From Lutibacter sp. Hel_I_33_5 (GTDB lineage: Bacteria > Bacteroidota > Bacteroidia > Flavobacteriales > Flavobacteriaceae): 64,000 nt of DNA. The position numbers and the translations under genes are program-made. This document shows positions 27,706-37,518 of the stretch, in pieces. The notes beneath the pieces are model-generated. The model was given only the letters and a program-made list of their open reading frames with translations, was not told where the DNA came from and did not search any database. Each line of letters opens with the position of its first letter. Position 1 is the stretch's first letter. The stretch covers positions 310,001 to 374,000 of the forward strand of contig NZ_VISM01000001.1 in assembly GCF_007827455.1 (NCBI RefSeq), read 5' to 3'.

Positions 27706-28062
27706 ATGAAAAAATTTAAATTAATTATTGCTATCATAGCAATTAGTATGTCAACTACATTTTCTGCATCTGCAAACGATAATGACAAAAGAAAATCAAA
27801 AAAAGTTGTTAAAACTGAATTAAGAACTCAAATCATTAATCTATTAGGTACTAAAATGCCTTTTCAAATAGATAAAAATGTTTCTGCTAAAATTTCTTTT
27901 TTATTAAATAATAGTAATGAAGTTGTTATCATCTCTGTAGATTCTAATAATGAAACTGTTAACTCTTTTGTAAAAAGCAAGTTAAATTATCAAACTGTAA
28001 AAGTTGAAGGAATTAAAAAAGGAGAAATTTATAAAGTCCCTCTAAAAGTTAAACAATCTTAG
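27706..28062 (+). CDS. Small exported protein with TonB-C-like tail
   Basis: A 118-residue protein with signal peptide (KKFKLIIAIIAISMSTTFSASA). The mature part begins with a short charged segment (NDNDKRKSKKVV) and then a compact alpha/beta domain. Its ending (NSFVKSKLNYQTVKVEGIKKGEIYKVPLKVK) resembles the C-terminal domain of TonB-type proteins found free in many flavobacterial secreted proteins. No enzyme motif is seen. The long 220-bp upstream region with phased repeats suggests tight regulation, and a good terminator closes it as a single-gene unit. Function unknown. Confidence 0.75.
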   Translation: MKKFKLIIAIIAISMSTTFSASANDNDKRKSKKVVKTELRTQIINLLGTKMPFQIDKNVSAKISFLLNNSNEVVIISVDSNNETVNSFVKSKLNYQTVKVEGIKKGEIYKVPLKVKQS

Positions 28063-28086
28063 TAAAACAACTGGTTGGTTAGTTGG

Positions 28087-28123
28087 TGCCCAATAATAAC
28101 TTAGGTTATGTTGGGCATTTTTT
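28087..28123 (+). terminator. Rho-independent terminator after the small exported protein
   Basis: Stem TGCCCAA / TTGGGCA extended by AATAAC / GTTATG, then a run of six T (28118-28123), 25 nt past the stop. Confidence 0.8.
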
Positions 28124-28131
28124 ATGCAAAA

Positions 28132-28158
28132 AAAACCTCAGAACAATTCTGAGGTTTT
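28132..28158 (-). terminator. Rho-independent terminator after aconitase
   Basis: A perfect 12-bp stem AAAACCTCAGAA / TTCTGAGGTTTT with loop CAA. On the minus strand it is followed by a T-run; about 28 nt past the aconitase stop. Confidence 0.85.
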
Positions 28159-28186
28159 AAATATTAATTTTGTGCTTTTTTTAAAT

Positions 28187-30454
28187 TTAAGCGTTTTGCT
28201 TCTTAATTAAATTTAATGCAGAACCTTCATTATACCATTCTATTTGTCCTTCATTATATGTATGATTTGCAAGAACTGTATCTTTAGAACCATCTGCATG
28301 AACAACTTCTAATGTTAAAGGTTTACCAGCAGAAAATTCATTTAAATCAACAAAGTTAAAAGTATCATCTTCTTGAATTAAATCATAATCAGCTTCATTA
28401 GCAAATGTTAAACCTAACATTCCTTGTTTTTTAAGGTTTGTTTCATGAATTCTAGCAAAAGATTTTACTAAAACAGCTGCAACACCTAAATGACGTGGCT
28501 CCATCGCTGCATGTTCTCTAGAAGAACCTTCACCATAATTATGATCTCCAACAACTATTGTTTTTATTCCAGCCGCTTTATAAGCTCTTGCTGTTTTTGG
28601 TACTGCATCATATTCTCCATCTAACTGGCTTTTTACAAAGTTCGTTTTCATATTATATGCATTTACTGCACCAATTAAACAGTTGTTAGAAATATTATCT
28701 AAATGTCCACGGTAACGTAACCAAGGCCCAGCCATAGAAATATGGTCTGTAGTACATTTACCATGTGCTTTTATTAATAACTTAACACCCGATAAATCAT
28801 TTCCTAACGGTGTAAAAGGAGTTAATAATTCTAGTCTTTCAGAATCTTTATTTACTTTTATTTCAACACTACTTCCATCCTCTTCTGGTGCTAAATAACC
28901 ATCATCTTTTACTTCAAAACCTTTTGGAGGTAATTCCCATCCAGTTGGCTCATCTAATTTAACTTCTTGACCGTCTTTATTAATTAAAGTATCGGTAATT
29001 GGATTAAAATCTAAACGACCAGCTATTGTAATTGCTGCTACCATTTCTGGTGATGCAACAAATGCGTGTGTATTTGGATTCCCATCTGCACGTTTAGCAA
29101 AATTTCTGTTAAACGAGTGAATGATAGAGTTTTTAGGTGCATTTTTAGGATCTTCATAACGTGCCCACTGACCGATACATGGTCCACAAGCATTTGTAAA
29201 AATCTTAGCATCTAAGTTTTCAAAAACTTCTAAAATACCATCTCTATCTGCTGTATAACGTACTTTTTCTGATCCTGGATTAATACCAAAATCTGCTTTT
29301 GTACTTAATCCTTTATCAATAGCTTGTTGTGCAATTGAAGCTGCTCTAGACAAATCTTCATAAGAAGAGTTTGTACAAGAACCGATTAATCCCCATTCTA
29401 CTTTTAAAGGCCAATCTTTTTCGTTTGCTATAGCTGTCATATCTGAACCAGCTTTAGTAGATAAATCTGGAGTAAATGGACCATTTAATAATGGTGATAA
29501 TTCTGATAAATCAATTTCTATTACTTGATCAAAATATTGTTCTGGATTTGCATATACTTCAGCATCACCAGTTAAATACTCTTTTACTTCATTTGCAGCA
29601 TCTGCAACATCATCTCTATCTGTAGCACGTAAATAACGTTCCATAGATTCATCATATCCAAAAGTAGAAGTGGTTGCTCCTATTTCTGCTCCCATATTAC
29701 AAATTGTACCTTTTCCTGTACAAGACATTGCTTTTGCTCCATCACCAAAATATTCTACAATCGCTCCTGTTCCTCCTTTTGCAGAAACAATACCTGCAAC
29801 TTTTAAAATAACATCTTTAGGCGCAGTCCAACCAGAAAGTTTTCCTGTTAATTTAACACCAATTAGTTTTGGAAATTTTAATTCCCAAGCCATTCCTGCC
29901 ATTACATCTACTGCATCTGCTCCACCAACACCAATAGCAACCATACCTAATCCACCAGCATTTACTGTGTGAGAATCGGTACCAATCATCATTCCTCCAG
30001 GAAATGCATAATTTTCTAATACTACTTGATGAATAATTCCTGCTCCTGGTTTCCAAAAACCTAAACCGTATTTATTAGATACTGATTCTAAGAAATTAAA
30101 AACTTCATTACTTGTATTTAAAGCAGACTGTAAATCAGTACTTGCTCCGTTTTTAGCTTGAATTAAATGATCACAATGTGTAGTTGTAGGTACAGCAACT
30201 TTACTTTTTCCAGCTTGCATAAACTGTAATAATGCCATTTGAGCAGTTGCATCTTGTAAAGCAATTCTATCTGGAGCAAAATCTACATAATCTTTCCCTC
30301 TAACAAATGCTTTATTTGATTTACTATCCCATAAGTGAGAATATAAAATTTTCTCTGCTAATGTTAATGGTTTCCCTGTAATGTTACGCGCGGCATCTAC
30401 TCGTTCTACAACGTTTGCGTAAACTTCTTTAATCATATTAATATCAAAAGCCAT
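28187..30454 (-). CDS. Aconitate hydratase (mitochondrial-type)
   Basis: A 755-residue [4Fe-4S] enzyme interconverting citrate and isocitrate in the TCA cycle. The three cluster cysteines lie in [13 protein letters not shown] and [63 protein letters not shown] and [16 protein letters not shown] are the substrate motifs. Length and the start (about 750 residues) fit the mitochondrial ACO2 type rather than AcnA (about 890) or AcnB. A -7 element lies 32 nt before the ATG, and a terminator closes it, so it is monocistronic. Confidence 0.95.
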   Translation of the reverse strand: MAFDINMIKEVYANVVERVDAARNITGKPLTLAEKILYSHLWDSKSNKAFVRGKDYVDFAPDRIALQDATAQMALLQFMQAGKSKVAVPTTTHCDHLIQAKNGASTDLQSALNTSNEVFNFLESVSNKYGLGFWKPGAGIIHQVVLENYAFPGGMMIGTDSHTVNAGGLGMVAIGVGGADAVDVMAGMAWELKFPKLIGVKLTGKLSGWTAPKDVILKVAGIVSAKGGTGAIVEYFGDGAKAMSCTGKGTICNMGAEIGATTSTFGYDESMERYLRATDRDDVADAANEVKEYLTGDAEVYANPEQYFDQVIEIDLSELSPLLNGPFTPDLSTKAGSDMTAIANEKDWPLKVEWGLIGSCTNSSYEDLSRAASIAQQAIDKGLSTKADFGINPGSEKVRYTADRDGILEVFENLDAKIFTNACGPCIGQWARYEDPKNAPKNSIIHSFNRNFAKRADGNPNTHAFVASPEMVAAITIAGRLDFNPITDTLINKDGQEVKLDEPTGWELPPKGFEVKDDGYLAPEEDGSSVEIKVNKDSERLELLTPFTPLGNDLSGVKLLIKAHGKCTTDHISMAGPWLRYRGHLDNISNNCLIGAVNAYNMKTNFVKSQLDGEYDAVPKTARAYKAAGIKTIVVGDHNYGEGSSREHAAMEPRHLGVAAVLVKSFARIHETNLKKQGMLGLTFANEADYDLIQEDDTFNFVDLNEFSAGKPLTLEVVHADGSKDTVLANHTYNEGQIEWYNEGSALNLIKKQNA

Positions 30455-30486
30455 ATGTATCTATTTTTTTATGAATTTTAGTGGTG

Positions 30487-30494
30487 CAAAATTA
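30487..30494 (-). promoter_or_regulatory. -7 promoter element of aconitase
   Basis: The minus strand reads TAATTTTG (TAnnTTTG), 32 nt before the ATG at 30454. Confidence 0.55.
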
Positions 30495-30652
30495 CTATTT
30501 TTCTCTTTAATATTAAAAAATAATCAATCAAACCCTTTAATTATTGAATTATTTTCTGTAAAATAAAAAATAAATAATCATTTAATAATTATTTAAGTTA
30601 AAATACAACATATTTTATCAGAATGATAATAGTGATTTAAATAAAATAGAAA

Positions 30653-30948
30653 AAAGCAGACTAATAAGCCGAATTCTGTTCCTTTAAAAAGGTTCTTATC
30701 ATTTATCTAGTTCTAAAATTACTCTTAGAATCCATCTGCCTACCCTTTAGAATCGAGCGAGTCGCCCTCAAGTTCTAATATACATGGCATTGCACCGCAT
30801 AGAGTTTACCTGGTTTCACTACAGCCTAACTGTACATTCTTTCTGTTGCACTGGTCCTCAACTTACGTTGGACGGATGTTATCCGCTATGCTACTCTTTG
30901 GTGTCCGGACTTTCCTACTTTTACAAGTCGATAAGATAAGTCTGCTTT
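30653..30948 (-). ncRNA. rnpB: RNase P RNA (bacterial class A)
   Basis: On the minus strand the 5' part contains AGGAAAGTCCGGACACC (CR-I) and the 3' part ACAGAATTCGGCTTAT (CR-V), the hallmark conserved blocks of RNase P RNA. AGAGTAGCATAGCGGATAACATCCG and GAGGGCGACTCGC fit inner helices. The ends pair as P1: AAGCAGACT at the 5' end with AGTCTGCTT at the 3' end, followed by a T-run that would terminate transcription. About 296 nt, somewhat short for class A. It is the catalytic subunit that removes 5' leaders from pre-tRNAs; rnpA is not in the window. Confidence 0.95.
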
Positions 30949-30987
30949 ATATTATATGTACTAATACAATCTTTATTTAAAAACAAA

Positions 30988-31009
30988 CCCACTCAATAAA
31001 TTGAGTGGG
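30988..31009 (-). terminator. Rho-independent terminator after dnaJ
   Basis: A perfect 10-bp stem CCCACTCAAT / ATTGAGTGGG with a 2-base apex; on the minus strand followed by TTTGTTTTT. It lies 110 nt past the dnaJ stop and 40 nt before rnpB, separating the two transcripts. Confidence 0.75.
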
Positions 31010-31119
31010 AAAAATTGCTATGAAAAAGAAAAAGTGTTATTAACATAAGTTAACAACACCACAAATATAGAGTATATTTTTAATAAAACAAGACTCTTGT
31101 ATATTTTTTTTCTTTTTTT

Positions 31120-32250
31120 TTAAGAAAACATATCTTTTACCTTTTCAAAGAACGATTTATCAGAGTTTTTAGGGTCTGGCGTAAAGTTCTCGTCTTCTTT
31201 CATTTCTTCAAAAAATCGTTTTTGATCTTTAGTTAACTCCTGTGGAGTCCAAACATTTATGTGAATTAAGAAATCTCCTGTTCCGTAATGTTCTATACTT
31301 GGAAGTCCTTTTCCTTTCAATCTTAAAATTTTTCCAGACTGCGTTCCACCGTCAACTTTAATTTTAACTTTTCCAGTTACGGTTTCAATTTCTTTGCTAA
31401 TTCCTAAGACAGCTTCTGAGAAATTAATGTATAAATCAAAATGAACATTAGTTCCTTCTCTTTTTAATTTTTCATGTGGAATTTCTTCAATCAATACTAA
31501 TAAGTCACCTGAAATAGAATTTTTACCTGGAGCATCATTCCCCTTTCCTCCTACTTTTAATTGTACTCCTTCTGTTACACCAGCTGGAATATTAATTGGT
31601 ACTGTTTCTTCTTTTACAACTAATCCTTGAGCATCCGAACCGTTTGGTTTTGAACTTATAGATTCTCCTGCACCTTGACAAGTTCCACAGGTTGTTGCTG
31701 TTTGCATTCTACCTAATATAGTATTGGTAACACGCATTTGTTGCCCAGAACCATTACAAGTACTACAGGTTTTATATTTAACGCCATCGGCTTGCACCTT
31801 TCTACGAACCTTTACTTTCTTTTCTACTCCTTTGGCAATTTCTTCTAACGTAAGTTTAACACGAATACGCATATTAGAGCCTTTTACTCTCGCTTGACGT
31901 TGACCGCCACCGCCGCCAAATCCACCGAATCCACCACCAAATCCACCTCCAAAAATATCTCCAAACTGACTGAATATATCATCCATATTCATTCCGCCAC
32001 CACCAAATCCACCACCTTGTGGACCATCAAAAGCTGCATGACCGTATTGATCATAACGTGCTTTTTTATTGTCATCACTTAAAATCTCATAAGCTTCTGC
32101 TGCTAATTTGAATTTTTCTTCAGCGGATGAGTCATCTGGATTTTTATCTGGATGATATTTTATTGCCATTTTACGGTATCCTTTCTTTATTTCTGCTTGA
32201 GATGCAGATTTAGAAACTCCTAATACTTCGTAATAATCTTGTTTTGCCAT
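31120..32250 (-). CDS. dnaJ: Chaperone DnaJ (Hsp40) with a reduced zinc finger
   Basis: A 376-residue co-chaperone that stimulates DnaK ATPase. J domain with HPD at residues 33-35, Gly/Phe-rich region about 78-116, then the cysteine-rich domain, the C-terminal client-binding domains and a [12 protein letters not shown] tail. A canonical DnaJ has four CxxCxGxG motifs binding two zinc ions. Only two are present here, CSTCNGSG (C162, C165) and CGTCQGAG (C188, C191), spaced and flanked like motifs 2 and 3, so zinc centre II remains and centre I is gone. I recall the same reduction in other flavobacteria. It is co-transcribed downstream of grpE. Confidence 0.94.
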   Translation of the reverse strand: MAKQDYYEVLGVSKSASQAEIKKGYRKMAIKYHPDKNPDDSSAEEKFKLAAEAYEILSDDNKKARYDQYGHAAFDGPQGGGFGGGGMNMDDIFSQFGDIFGGGFGGGFGGFGGGGGQRQARVKGSNMRIRVKLTLEEIAKGVEKKVKVRRKVQADGVKYKTCSTCNGSGQQMRVTNTILGRMQTATTCGTCQGAGESISSKPNGSDAQGLVVKEETVPINIPAGVTEGVQLKVGGKGNDAPGKNSISGDLLVLIEEIPHEKLKREGTNVHFDLYINFSEAVLGISKEIETVTGKVKIKVDGGTQSGKILRLKGKGLPSIEHYGTGDFLIHINVWTPQELTKDQKRFFEEMKEDENFTPDPKNSDKSFFEKVKDMFS

Positions 32251-32264
32251 GCTTATTCAATTAT

Positions 32265-32311
32265 CAATTAACAGTAATCAATGATTAGTGGTAATTGTAG
32301 ATTGTTAATTG
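32265..32311. repeat. Inverted repeat between grpE and dnaJ
   Basis: CAATTAACA (32265-32273) and TGTTAATTG (32303-32311) are perfect inverted arms around 29 nt of ATTA-rich sequence. Its AT-simple style resembles flavobacterial dispersed repeats. It fills the 70-nt grpE-dnaJ gap and could form an mRNA hairpin affecting relative expression. Confidence 0.4.
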
Positions 32312-32320
32312 TAATTTATA

Positions 32321-32869
32321 TTATTGTCCGATAACCACTTTTGGATAACGAATTACTTTTTCTCCTAGCTTATAACCTTTTTCCACACAATCAATTACTT
32401 TTCCTTTCAATTTCTTTGTTGGTGCTGGGATTTGTGTAATTGCTTCGTGAATTTCTGCATCAAAAACATCTCCTTTTTTAACTTCTAATCTAGTTAAACC
32501 TTTAGCTTCTAATGTAGAATAAAACTTTTGATATATTAATAAGACTCCTTTACGTAACTCTTCAGCCTCTTTGTCTTCTTCTATATGTAATAAAGCACGT
32601 TCAAAATCGTCAACAATTGGCAGTAATGATGTCATTAATTCCTGACTTGCCGTTTTAAATAATTCGATACGCTCTCTAGAAGTACGTTTTTTGTAGTTTT
32701 CGAACTCTGCAAACAAACGTAAATACTTATCTTTTTCTGCCTGAATTAATTCTTCTGCTGTTGGTTCTTCTACAACCTCTTCTTCCTTTTCTTCCTGATT
32801 CTCTTCTACTTGCGAGTTTTCAATCGCATCTTCTAATTCGTCTTCTTTTGTATATTGATCTTTACTCAT
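32321..32869 (-). CDS. grpE: Nucleotide-exchange factor GrpE
   Basis: A 182-residue DnaK nucleotide-exchange factor. An acidic, glutamate-rich N-terminus (residues 1-45) is followed by a long coiled coil with FAEFENYKKRTSRERIELFKTASQELMTSLLPIVDDFERAL and the C-terminal beta domain ending EKVIRYPKVVIGQ, both diagnostic. First gene of the grpE-dnaJ unit (70-nt gap). An 18-bp perfect palindrome lies just upstream and may be its operator; no CIRCE element is present. dnaK is not in the window. Confidence 0.94.
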   Translation of the reverse strand: MSKDQYTKEDELEDAIENSQVEENQEEKEEEVVEEPTAEELIQAEKDKYLRLFAEFENYKKRTSRERIELFKTASQELMTSLLPIVDDFERALLHIEEDKEAEELRKGVLLIYQKFYSTLEAKGLTRLEVKKGDVFDAEIHEAITQIPAPTKKLKGKVIDCVEKGYKLGEKVIRYPKVVIGQ

Positions 32870-32884
32870 TTTCTATTTAATCAT

Positions 32885-32902
32885 TAAATTGTATACAATT
32901 TA
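32885..32902. promoter_or_regulatory. 18-bp perfect palindrome upstream of grpE
   Basis: TAAATTGTATACAATTTA reads identically on both strands. It begins 15 nt before the grpE ATG at 32869, where a promoter or operator of the heat-shock unit would be. It is not a CIRCE-like sequence. Confidence 0.45.
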
Positions 32903-32925
32903 TTAGCAAGAATATTGCCAATAAA

Positions 32926-32952
32926 AAAATCGTGTCAAGTTGACACGATTTT
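32926..32952 (-). terminator. Rho-independent terminator after murA
   Basis: Stem AAAATCGTGTCA / TGACACGATTTT around a 3-nt loop; the minus strand continues in a T-run. It lies 19 nt past the murA stop and separates murA from grpE. Confidence 0.85.
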
Positions 32953-32970
32953 ATATATATTTTGATTTTA

Positions 32971-34284
32971 TTAATCGTTTATACGTTCAATCCTAGCTCC
33001 AATAGATTTTAAACGAGCTTCAATATTTTCGTATCCTCTATCAATTTGCTCAATATTATTAATGATAGATGTTCCTTTTGCAGACAATGCAGCTATCAAT
33101 AAAGAAATACCTGCTCTAATATCTGGCGAGGTCATTTTTGTTGCTTTTAATTGCGATTGATGATTATGACCAATAACCGTAGCTCTATGTGGATCACATA
33201 AAATAACTTTAGCACCCATATCAATCAATTTATCTACAAAGAATAAACGACTTTCAAACATTTTTTGATGTATCAAAACTGTCCCTTTTGCTTGTGTAGC
33301 AATTACCAAAACAATACTTAATAAATCTGGTGTAAATCCAGGCCAAGGTGCATCTGCAACTGTTAATACAGATCCATCTATATAATTTTGTATTTCGTAT
33401 GATTCTTGTGCTGGAATGTAAATATCGTCGCCTCTTTTTTCTAAGGTAATTCCTAATTTTCTAAATACATTAGGGATTTGTCCTAAGTTTTCCCAGCTTA
33501 CATCTTTTATGGTCAATTCAGATTGGGTCATTACTGCAACCCCAATCCAAGAACCAATTTCTATCATATCTGGTAATACTCTGTGAGTACATCCTCCTAA
33601 AGAAGTTACACCTTCTATGATTAATAAATTAGAACCAACACCTGAGATTTTTGCACCCATGGAATTCAACATTTTAGATAATTGTTGAATATAAGGTTCA
33701 CAAGCTGCGTTATAAATTGTAGTTGTTCCTTTGGCAAAAACAGCTGCCATAATAATATTTGCTGTTCCTGTTACTGAGGCTTCATCTAACAACATTTCCA
33801 CACCAGTTAAACCATCTTCTGCTTCTACACCGTAAAAATATTCTTCCTTATTATAACGGAATTTAGCACCCAATCGAATAAATCCTTCAAAATGCGTATC
33901 TAACCTTCTTCTTCCTATTTTATCACCTCCTGGTCTAGGAATATATCCTTTTCCAAAACGTGCTAATAAAGGGCCAACAATCATTATAGAACCTCTTAAA
34001 GAACTTCCATCTCTTTTAAATTCGGCAGATTCTAAGTATTCTAGATTTATTTCATCAGCTTGAAAAGTATAAGAATTTGAACTTAACTTCTCTACTTTTA
34101 CACCTAGTTCTCCTAAAATAAAAATAAGCTTGTTAACATCTATAATATCTGGAACATTATTTACTGTTACTTTTTCTGGAGTTAAAAGCACTGCACAAAG
34201 AATTTGCAATACTTCGTTTTTAGCTCCTTGAGGCGTAATTGTTCCATTTAACTTATAACCTCCTTCAATTTTAAATGATGCCAT
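32971..34284 (-). CDS. murA: UDP-N-acetylglucosamine 1-carboxyvinyltransferase, Asp-type active site
   Basis: A 437-residue enzyme for the first committed step of peptidoglycan synthesis, adding enolpyruvate from PEP to UDP-GlcNAc. The EPSP-synthase-like double domain is clear: PQGAKNEVLQIL, LRGSIMIVGPLLARFG, NIIMAAVFAKGTT, SPDIRAGISLLIAALSAKG. The active-site loop reads RPGGDKIGRRRLDTHF: Asp121 occupies the position of the usual catalytic cysteine (Cys115 in E. coli). Asp variants are known from Mycobacterium and Chlamydia and are insensitive to fosfomycin. Its ATG immediately follows the stop of the DUF4290 gene, so the two are coupled. Confidence 0.95.
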   Translation of the reverse strand: MASFKIEGGYKLNGTITPQGAKNEVLQILCAVLLTPEKVTVNNVPDIIDVNKLIFILGELGVKVEKLSSNSYTFQADEINLEYLESAEFKRDGSSLRGSIMIVGPLLARFGKGYIPRPGGDKIGRRRLDTHFEGFIRLGAKFRYNKEEYFYGVEAEDGLTGVEMLLDEASVTGTANIIMAAVFAKGTTTIYNAACEPYIQQLSKMLNSMGAKISGVGSNLLIIEGVTSLGGCTHRVLPDMIEIGSWIGVAVMTQSELTIKDVSWENLGQIPNVFRKLGITLEKRGDDIYIPAQESYEIQNYIDGSVLTVADAPWPGFTPDLLSIVLVIATQAKGTVLIHQKMFESRLFFVDKLIDMGAKVILCDPHRATVIGHNHQSQLKATKMTSPDIRAGISLLIAALSAKGTSIINNIEQIDRGYENIEARLKSIGARIERIND

Positions 34285-34926
34285 TTACTTTTTACGATAT
34301 TTATGGTTTGTTTTTCCTTTATGGTGTGTTTTACCTTTTTGTCCTTGACTACTACGTTTTCTAAGCAAGTGTTTACTTTCTGTTAAAGCTTCTTCGGTTT
34401 CTGTTAGATCTATCTTATTATCAGAAAGCACTAATAAATGCTTAAAAATCACAGCATCATCAACGGTATCTTTATTCCAATTTAAGTAGCATTTTTTCAT
34501 ATGATTTGCAATCGCAAAAATTAATGCTTCTTTTTTATCTCCTTCTTCCCAACTTAAAGCTACATCTATCATGGTTTGAATATTATTTCCATAATAACGA
34601 TATCTAGAGGCAGATTTTGGATAGGCTAAAGATTCTGGTTTTTCTTGTAATTCTTCTTTAGACGGAATTTCATAAGGTGCATCTGCATCCAATTTGAAAT
34701 CTGACATAATAAACAATTGATCCCACAATTTGTGCTTAAAATCTGGCACATCACGTAAATGTGGTTGCAAATTACCCATAACATCTATAATAGCTTTTGC
34801 CATGGTATTTCGCTCTTCTTTTGTTTCTAAAGCCACACAATGATTTACCAATTTTTGAATATGTCTTCCATATTCTGGAATTATCATTAAAGTCCTTTCT
34901 GAATTGTATTCTAAGTCAAATGTCAT
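34285..34926 (-). CDS. DUF4290 protein
   Basis: A 213-residue protein of the Bacteroidota-specific DUF4290 family, starting MTFDLEYNSERTLMIIPEYGRHIQKL. I chose this ATG at 34926 because the family begins there; two upstream in-frame ATGs (34956, 34998) would add a basic, poorly conserved extension. The body is largely helical; the C-terminus is a basic low-complexity tail (SSQGQKGKTHHKGKTNHKYRKK) suited to binding nucleic acid. It lies directly against murA with no gap, an arrangement that suggests a cell-envelope or growth-linked role. No enzymatic motif is seen and the function is unknown. Confidence 0.85.
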   Translation of the reverse strand: MTFDLEYNSERTLMIIPEYGRHIQKLVNHCVALETKEERNTMAKAIIDVMGNLQPHLRDVPDFKHKLWDQLFIMSDFKLDADAPYEIPSKEELQEKPESLAYPKSASRYRYYGNNIQTMIDVALSWEEGDKKEALIFAIANHMKKCYLNWNKDTVDDAVIFKHLLVLSDNKIDLTETEEALTESKHLLRKRSSQGQKGKTHHKGKTNHKYRKK

Positions 34927-35080
34927 TTTATATTTTTTGAAGTGTTCTCGATACATTTTCTTTTCTTTCCTATCAAAAGAAAACACTCGAACTGACAATA
35001 TATTTGTAGTTATTTTAAGAATGCAAAATAATTAATAATTATGAATTATGAATTACTTATTAAATAAAATTTTAAATTGA

Positions 35081-37402
35081 TTACCCAATCACTTTTAGCT
35101 TGGCAAATTGCAATAACAATTTCTTTTTACCAACCGTACCAAACTTAATTTCTGCTTTTTTATTTGGTCCATTTCCTTCTAATGCAATTACTTCTCCAGT
35201 ACCAAATCTATTGTGCTCAACAATATTACCAACCACTATTTTACCATCAAACAAATTAGTTTTTGAAGTATCTCTAGGTATCTTTTTCAAGTTTTTTGGA
35301 ATATTGATTTCTTTCTTTTTCTGTATTTCTCGCTCTTGCTTTTTTCTTTGAATAGGTTTTTGAAAACGAATTCCTTTCGGCGCATCATCAAACAAACCAG
35401 CATCTATAAACCTATTTACTCTTGGTTCTGGCGCTTTTGGAGTGATGTATTCTAAATATCGATCATCTATTTCTTCTAAAAATCGACTAGGTTCTCCATC
35501 GGTTAATTTCCCCCAACGATATCTAGTTTGGGCATAACTTAAATAGGCTACTTTTTCCGCCCTGGTTAAGGCTACGTAAAACAATCTTCGTTCTTCTTCA
35601 AGTTCAGAACGTGTATTCATACTCATGGCTGAAGGAAATAAGTTTTCTTCCAACCCGACAATATAAACATATTGATATTCTAATCCTTTAGATTGATGAA
35701 TACTCATTAATGAGATTCTAGGAGCATCATCTTTATTTTCTGAATCAAAATCTGTAGCTAAAGCAACATCTTCTAAAAAAGAAGTTAATGAGGCATCTTC
35801 TCCTTGTTCAATTTTATCGGTAATAAAATCTTTAATTCCGTTTAATAATTCCTGAACATTTTCAACTTTACTTACTCCTTCTGGCGTACCGTCTTTTTGT
35901 AAATCCTTAACTAATTGAGTTTGTTTCACAACAACTTCAGCAATTTCAAATGCATTTAATTTCTGAGCATCAATCTGAAAACGCTGCATCATATTTACAA
36001 AATTCTGCAACTTTGTTTTTGTTCCTGTGTTAATTTTTATATCAATCTTATCGATATATTTAATGATTTCAAAAATTGATTTTTTATAATGATTAGCAGC
36101 AATGGTAAGCTTATCAATAGTTGTAGCTCCAATACCTCGTGCAGGATAATTAATAATTCTTTTTAAGGCTTCTTCATCATTTGGATTGATTAATATACGT
36201 AAATAAGACAGTAAATCTTTAATTTCTTTACGCTGATAAAAAGATATGCCACCATAAATTTTATACTTAATATCTTTCTTACGCAAGGCATCTTCCATGG
36301 CTCTAGATTGCGCATTTGTTCTATAGAGAATTGCAAAAGAATCAGCCGTTAATTGATGATTCATCATGTTTTCCCAAATAGACTGCGCAACATACCTACC
36401 TTCTTCTCCATCGGAAATAGTTCGCATTACTTTAATGCTTTCTCCAGCATCATTTTGTGTCCAAACTTCTTTATCTAATTTGGTTTTATTTTTTTCAATA
36501 ACACTGTTTGCTGCATTAACAATATTGCTAGTTGATCGATAATTCTGTTCTAACTTAAAGGTTTTAACATCTGGATAATCCTTCTGAAAGTTTAATATAT
36601 TTTGAATATTTGCTCCTCTAAAACTATAAATACTCTGACTATCATCTCCAACAACACAAATGTTTTGAAAACGATCTGCTAACGCTCTTACTATAATATA
36701 TTGTGAATGGTTGGTATCTTGATACTCATCAACCATAATAAATCTAAATCTATCTTGGTATTTTGCCAACACTTCAGGAAAACGTGCTAACAACTCATTG
36801 GTTCTCAGCAATAAATCGTCAAAATCCATAGCTCCAGATTTAAAGCATCGATCTACATATTCTTTATAAATATCGCCAACTCTTGGCCTACTTGCGTGTA
36901 AATCTGCTTCTTGTAGATCAGAATTATTAAAATATGCTCTTACTGTAATTAAACTATTTTTAAAGGAAGAAATCCTATTTAAAATCTGTTTTGCTTTATA
37001 ACGATCTTTATCAAGACTCATTTCTTTAATGATAGCCGTTATCAATCGAACAGAATCTTGGGTATCATATATTGTAAAGTTTGAAGGATAGCCTAATTTA
37101 TCTGCTTCTGATCTTAAAATTCTTGCAAAAACTGAATGGAAAGTTCCCATCCATAAATTCTTAGCCTCACTTACCCCAACAACACCAGCAATACGCTCTT
37201 TCATTTCACGTGCTGCTTTATTGGTAAATGTTAATGATAAAATATTAAACGCGTCTATACCTTCTTGCATTAAATGAGCAATTCTATAGGTTAACACTCT
37301 TGTTTTACCAGAACCAGCACCTGCGATGATAATCATAGGGCCTTCTTTTTGTAAAACAGCGTCTTTTTGTGCTGGATTTAAGGAAGTTAAATAGTTTGCC
37401 AA
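35081..37402 (-). CDS. UvrD/PcrA-type superfamily 1 DNA helicase
   Basis: A 773-residue 3'-5' helicase acting in nucleotide excision and mismatch repair and in removing proteins from DNA. SF1A motifs run in order: Q-motif LNPAQKDAV, Walker A GAGSGKTRVL, Ia LTFTNKAAREMKERI, Walker B VDEYQDTN, III GDDSQSIYSFRGA, IV LEQNYRS, V SIHQSKGLEYQYVYI and VI VALTRAEK. The C-terminal tail (GKIVVGNIVEHNRFGTGEVIALEG...) is the Tudor-like domain of PcrA/UvrD that binds RNA polymerase. The start is a TTG at 37402 (MANYLTSLNPAQ); TAAATTTC upstream is a one-mismatch -7. Monocistronic. Confidence 0.94.
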   Translation of the reverse strand: MANYLTSLNPAQKDAVLQKEGPMIIIAGAGSGKTRVLTYRIAHLMQEGIDAFNILSLTFTNKAAREMKERIAGVVGVSEAKNLWMGTFHSVFARILRSEADKLGYPSNFTIYDTQDSVRLITAIIKEMSLDKDRYKAKQILNRISSFKNSLITVRAYFNNSDLQEADLHASRPRVGDIYKEYVDRCFKSGAMDFDDLLLRTNELLARFPEVLAKYQDRFRFIMVDEYQDTNHSQYIIVRALADRFQNICVVGDDSQSIYSFRGANIQNILNFQKDYPDVKTFKLEQNYRSTSNIVNAANSVIEKNKTKLDKEVWTQNDAGESIKVMRTISDGEEGRYVAQSIWENMMNHQLTADSFAILYRTNAQSRAMEDALRKKDIKYKIYGGISFYQRKEIKDLLSYLRILINPNDEEALKRIINYPARGIGATTIDKLTIAANHYKKSIFEIIKYIDKIDIKINTGTKTKLQNFVNMMQRFQIDAQKLNAFEIAEVVVKQTQLVKDLQKDGTPEGVSKVENVQELLNGIKDFITDKIEQGEDASLTSFLEDVALATDFDSENKDDAPRISLMSIHQSKGLEYQYVYIVGLEENLFPSAMSMNTRSELEEERRLFYVALTRAEKVAYLSYAQTRYRWGKLTDGEPSRFLEEIDDRYLEYITPKAPEPRVNRFIDAGLFDDAPKGIRFQKPIQRKKQEREIQKKKEINIPKNLKKIPRDTSKTNLFDGKIVVGNIVEHNRFGTGEVIALEGNGPNKKAEIKFGTVGKKKLLLQFAKLKVIG

Positions 37403-37518
37403 CTTTTCTTTATTAAAGTGGAAATTTAGGGATTATACTACGGATATCTTAAAGAGGTTATTAGTTTTTATTCACAAGTTTATTTTTCTATCTTTAGCCT
37501 CAATCAAATACATTATAC

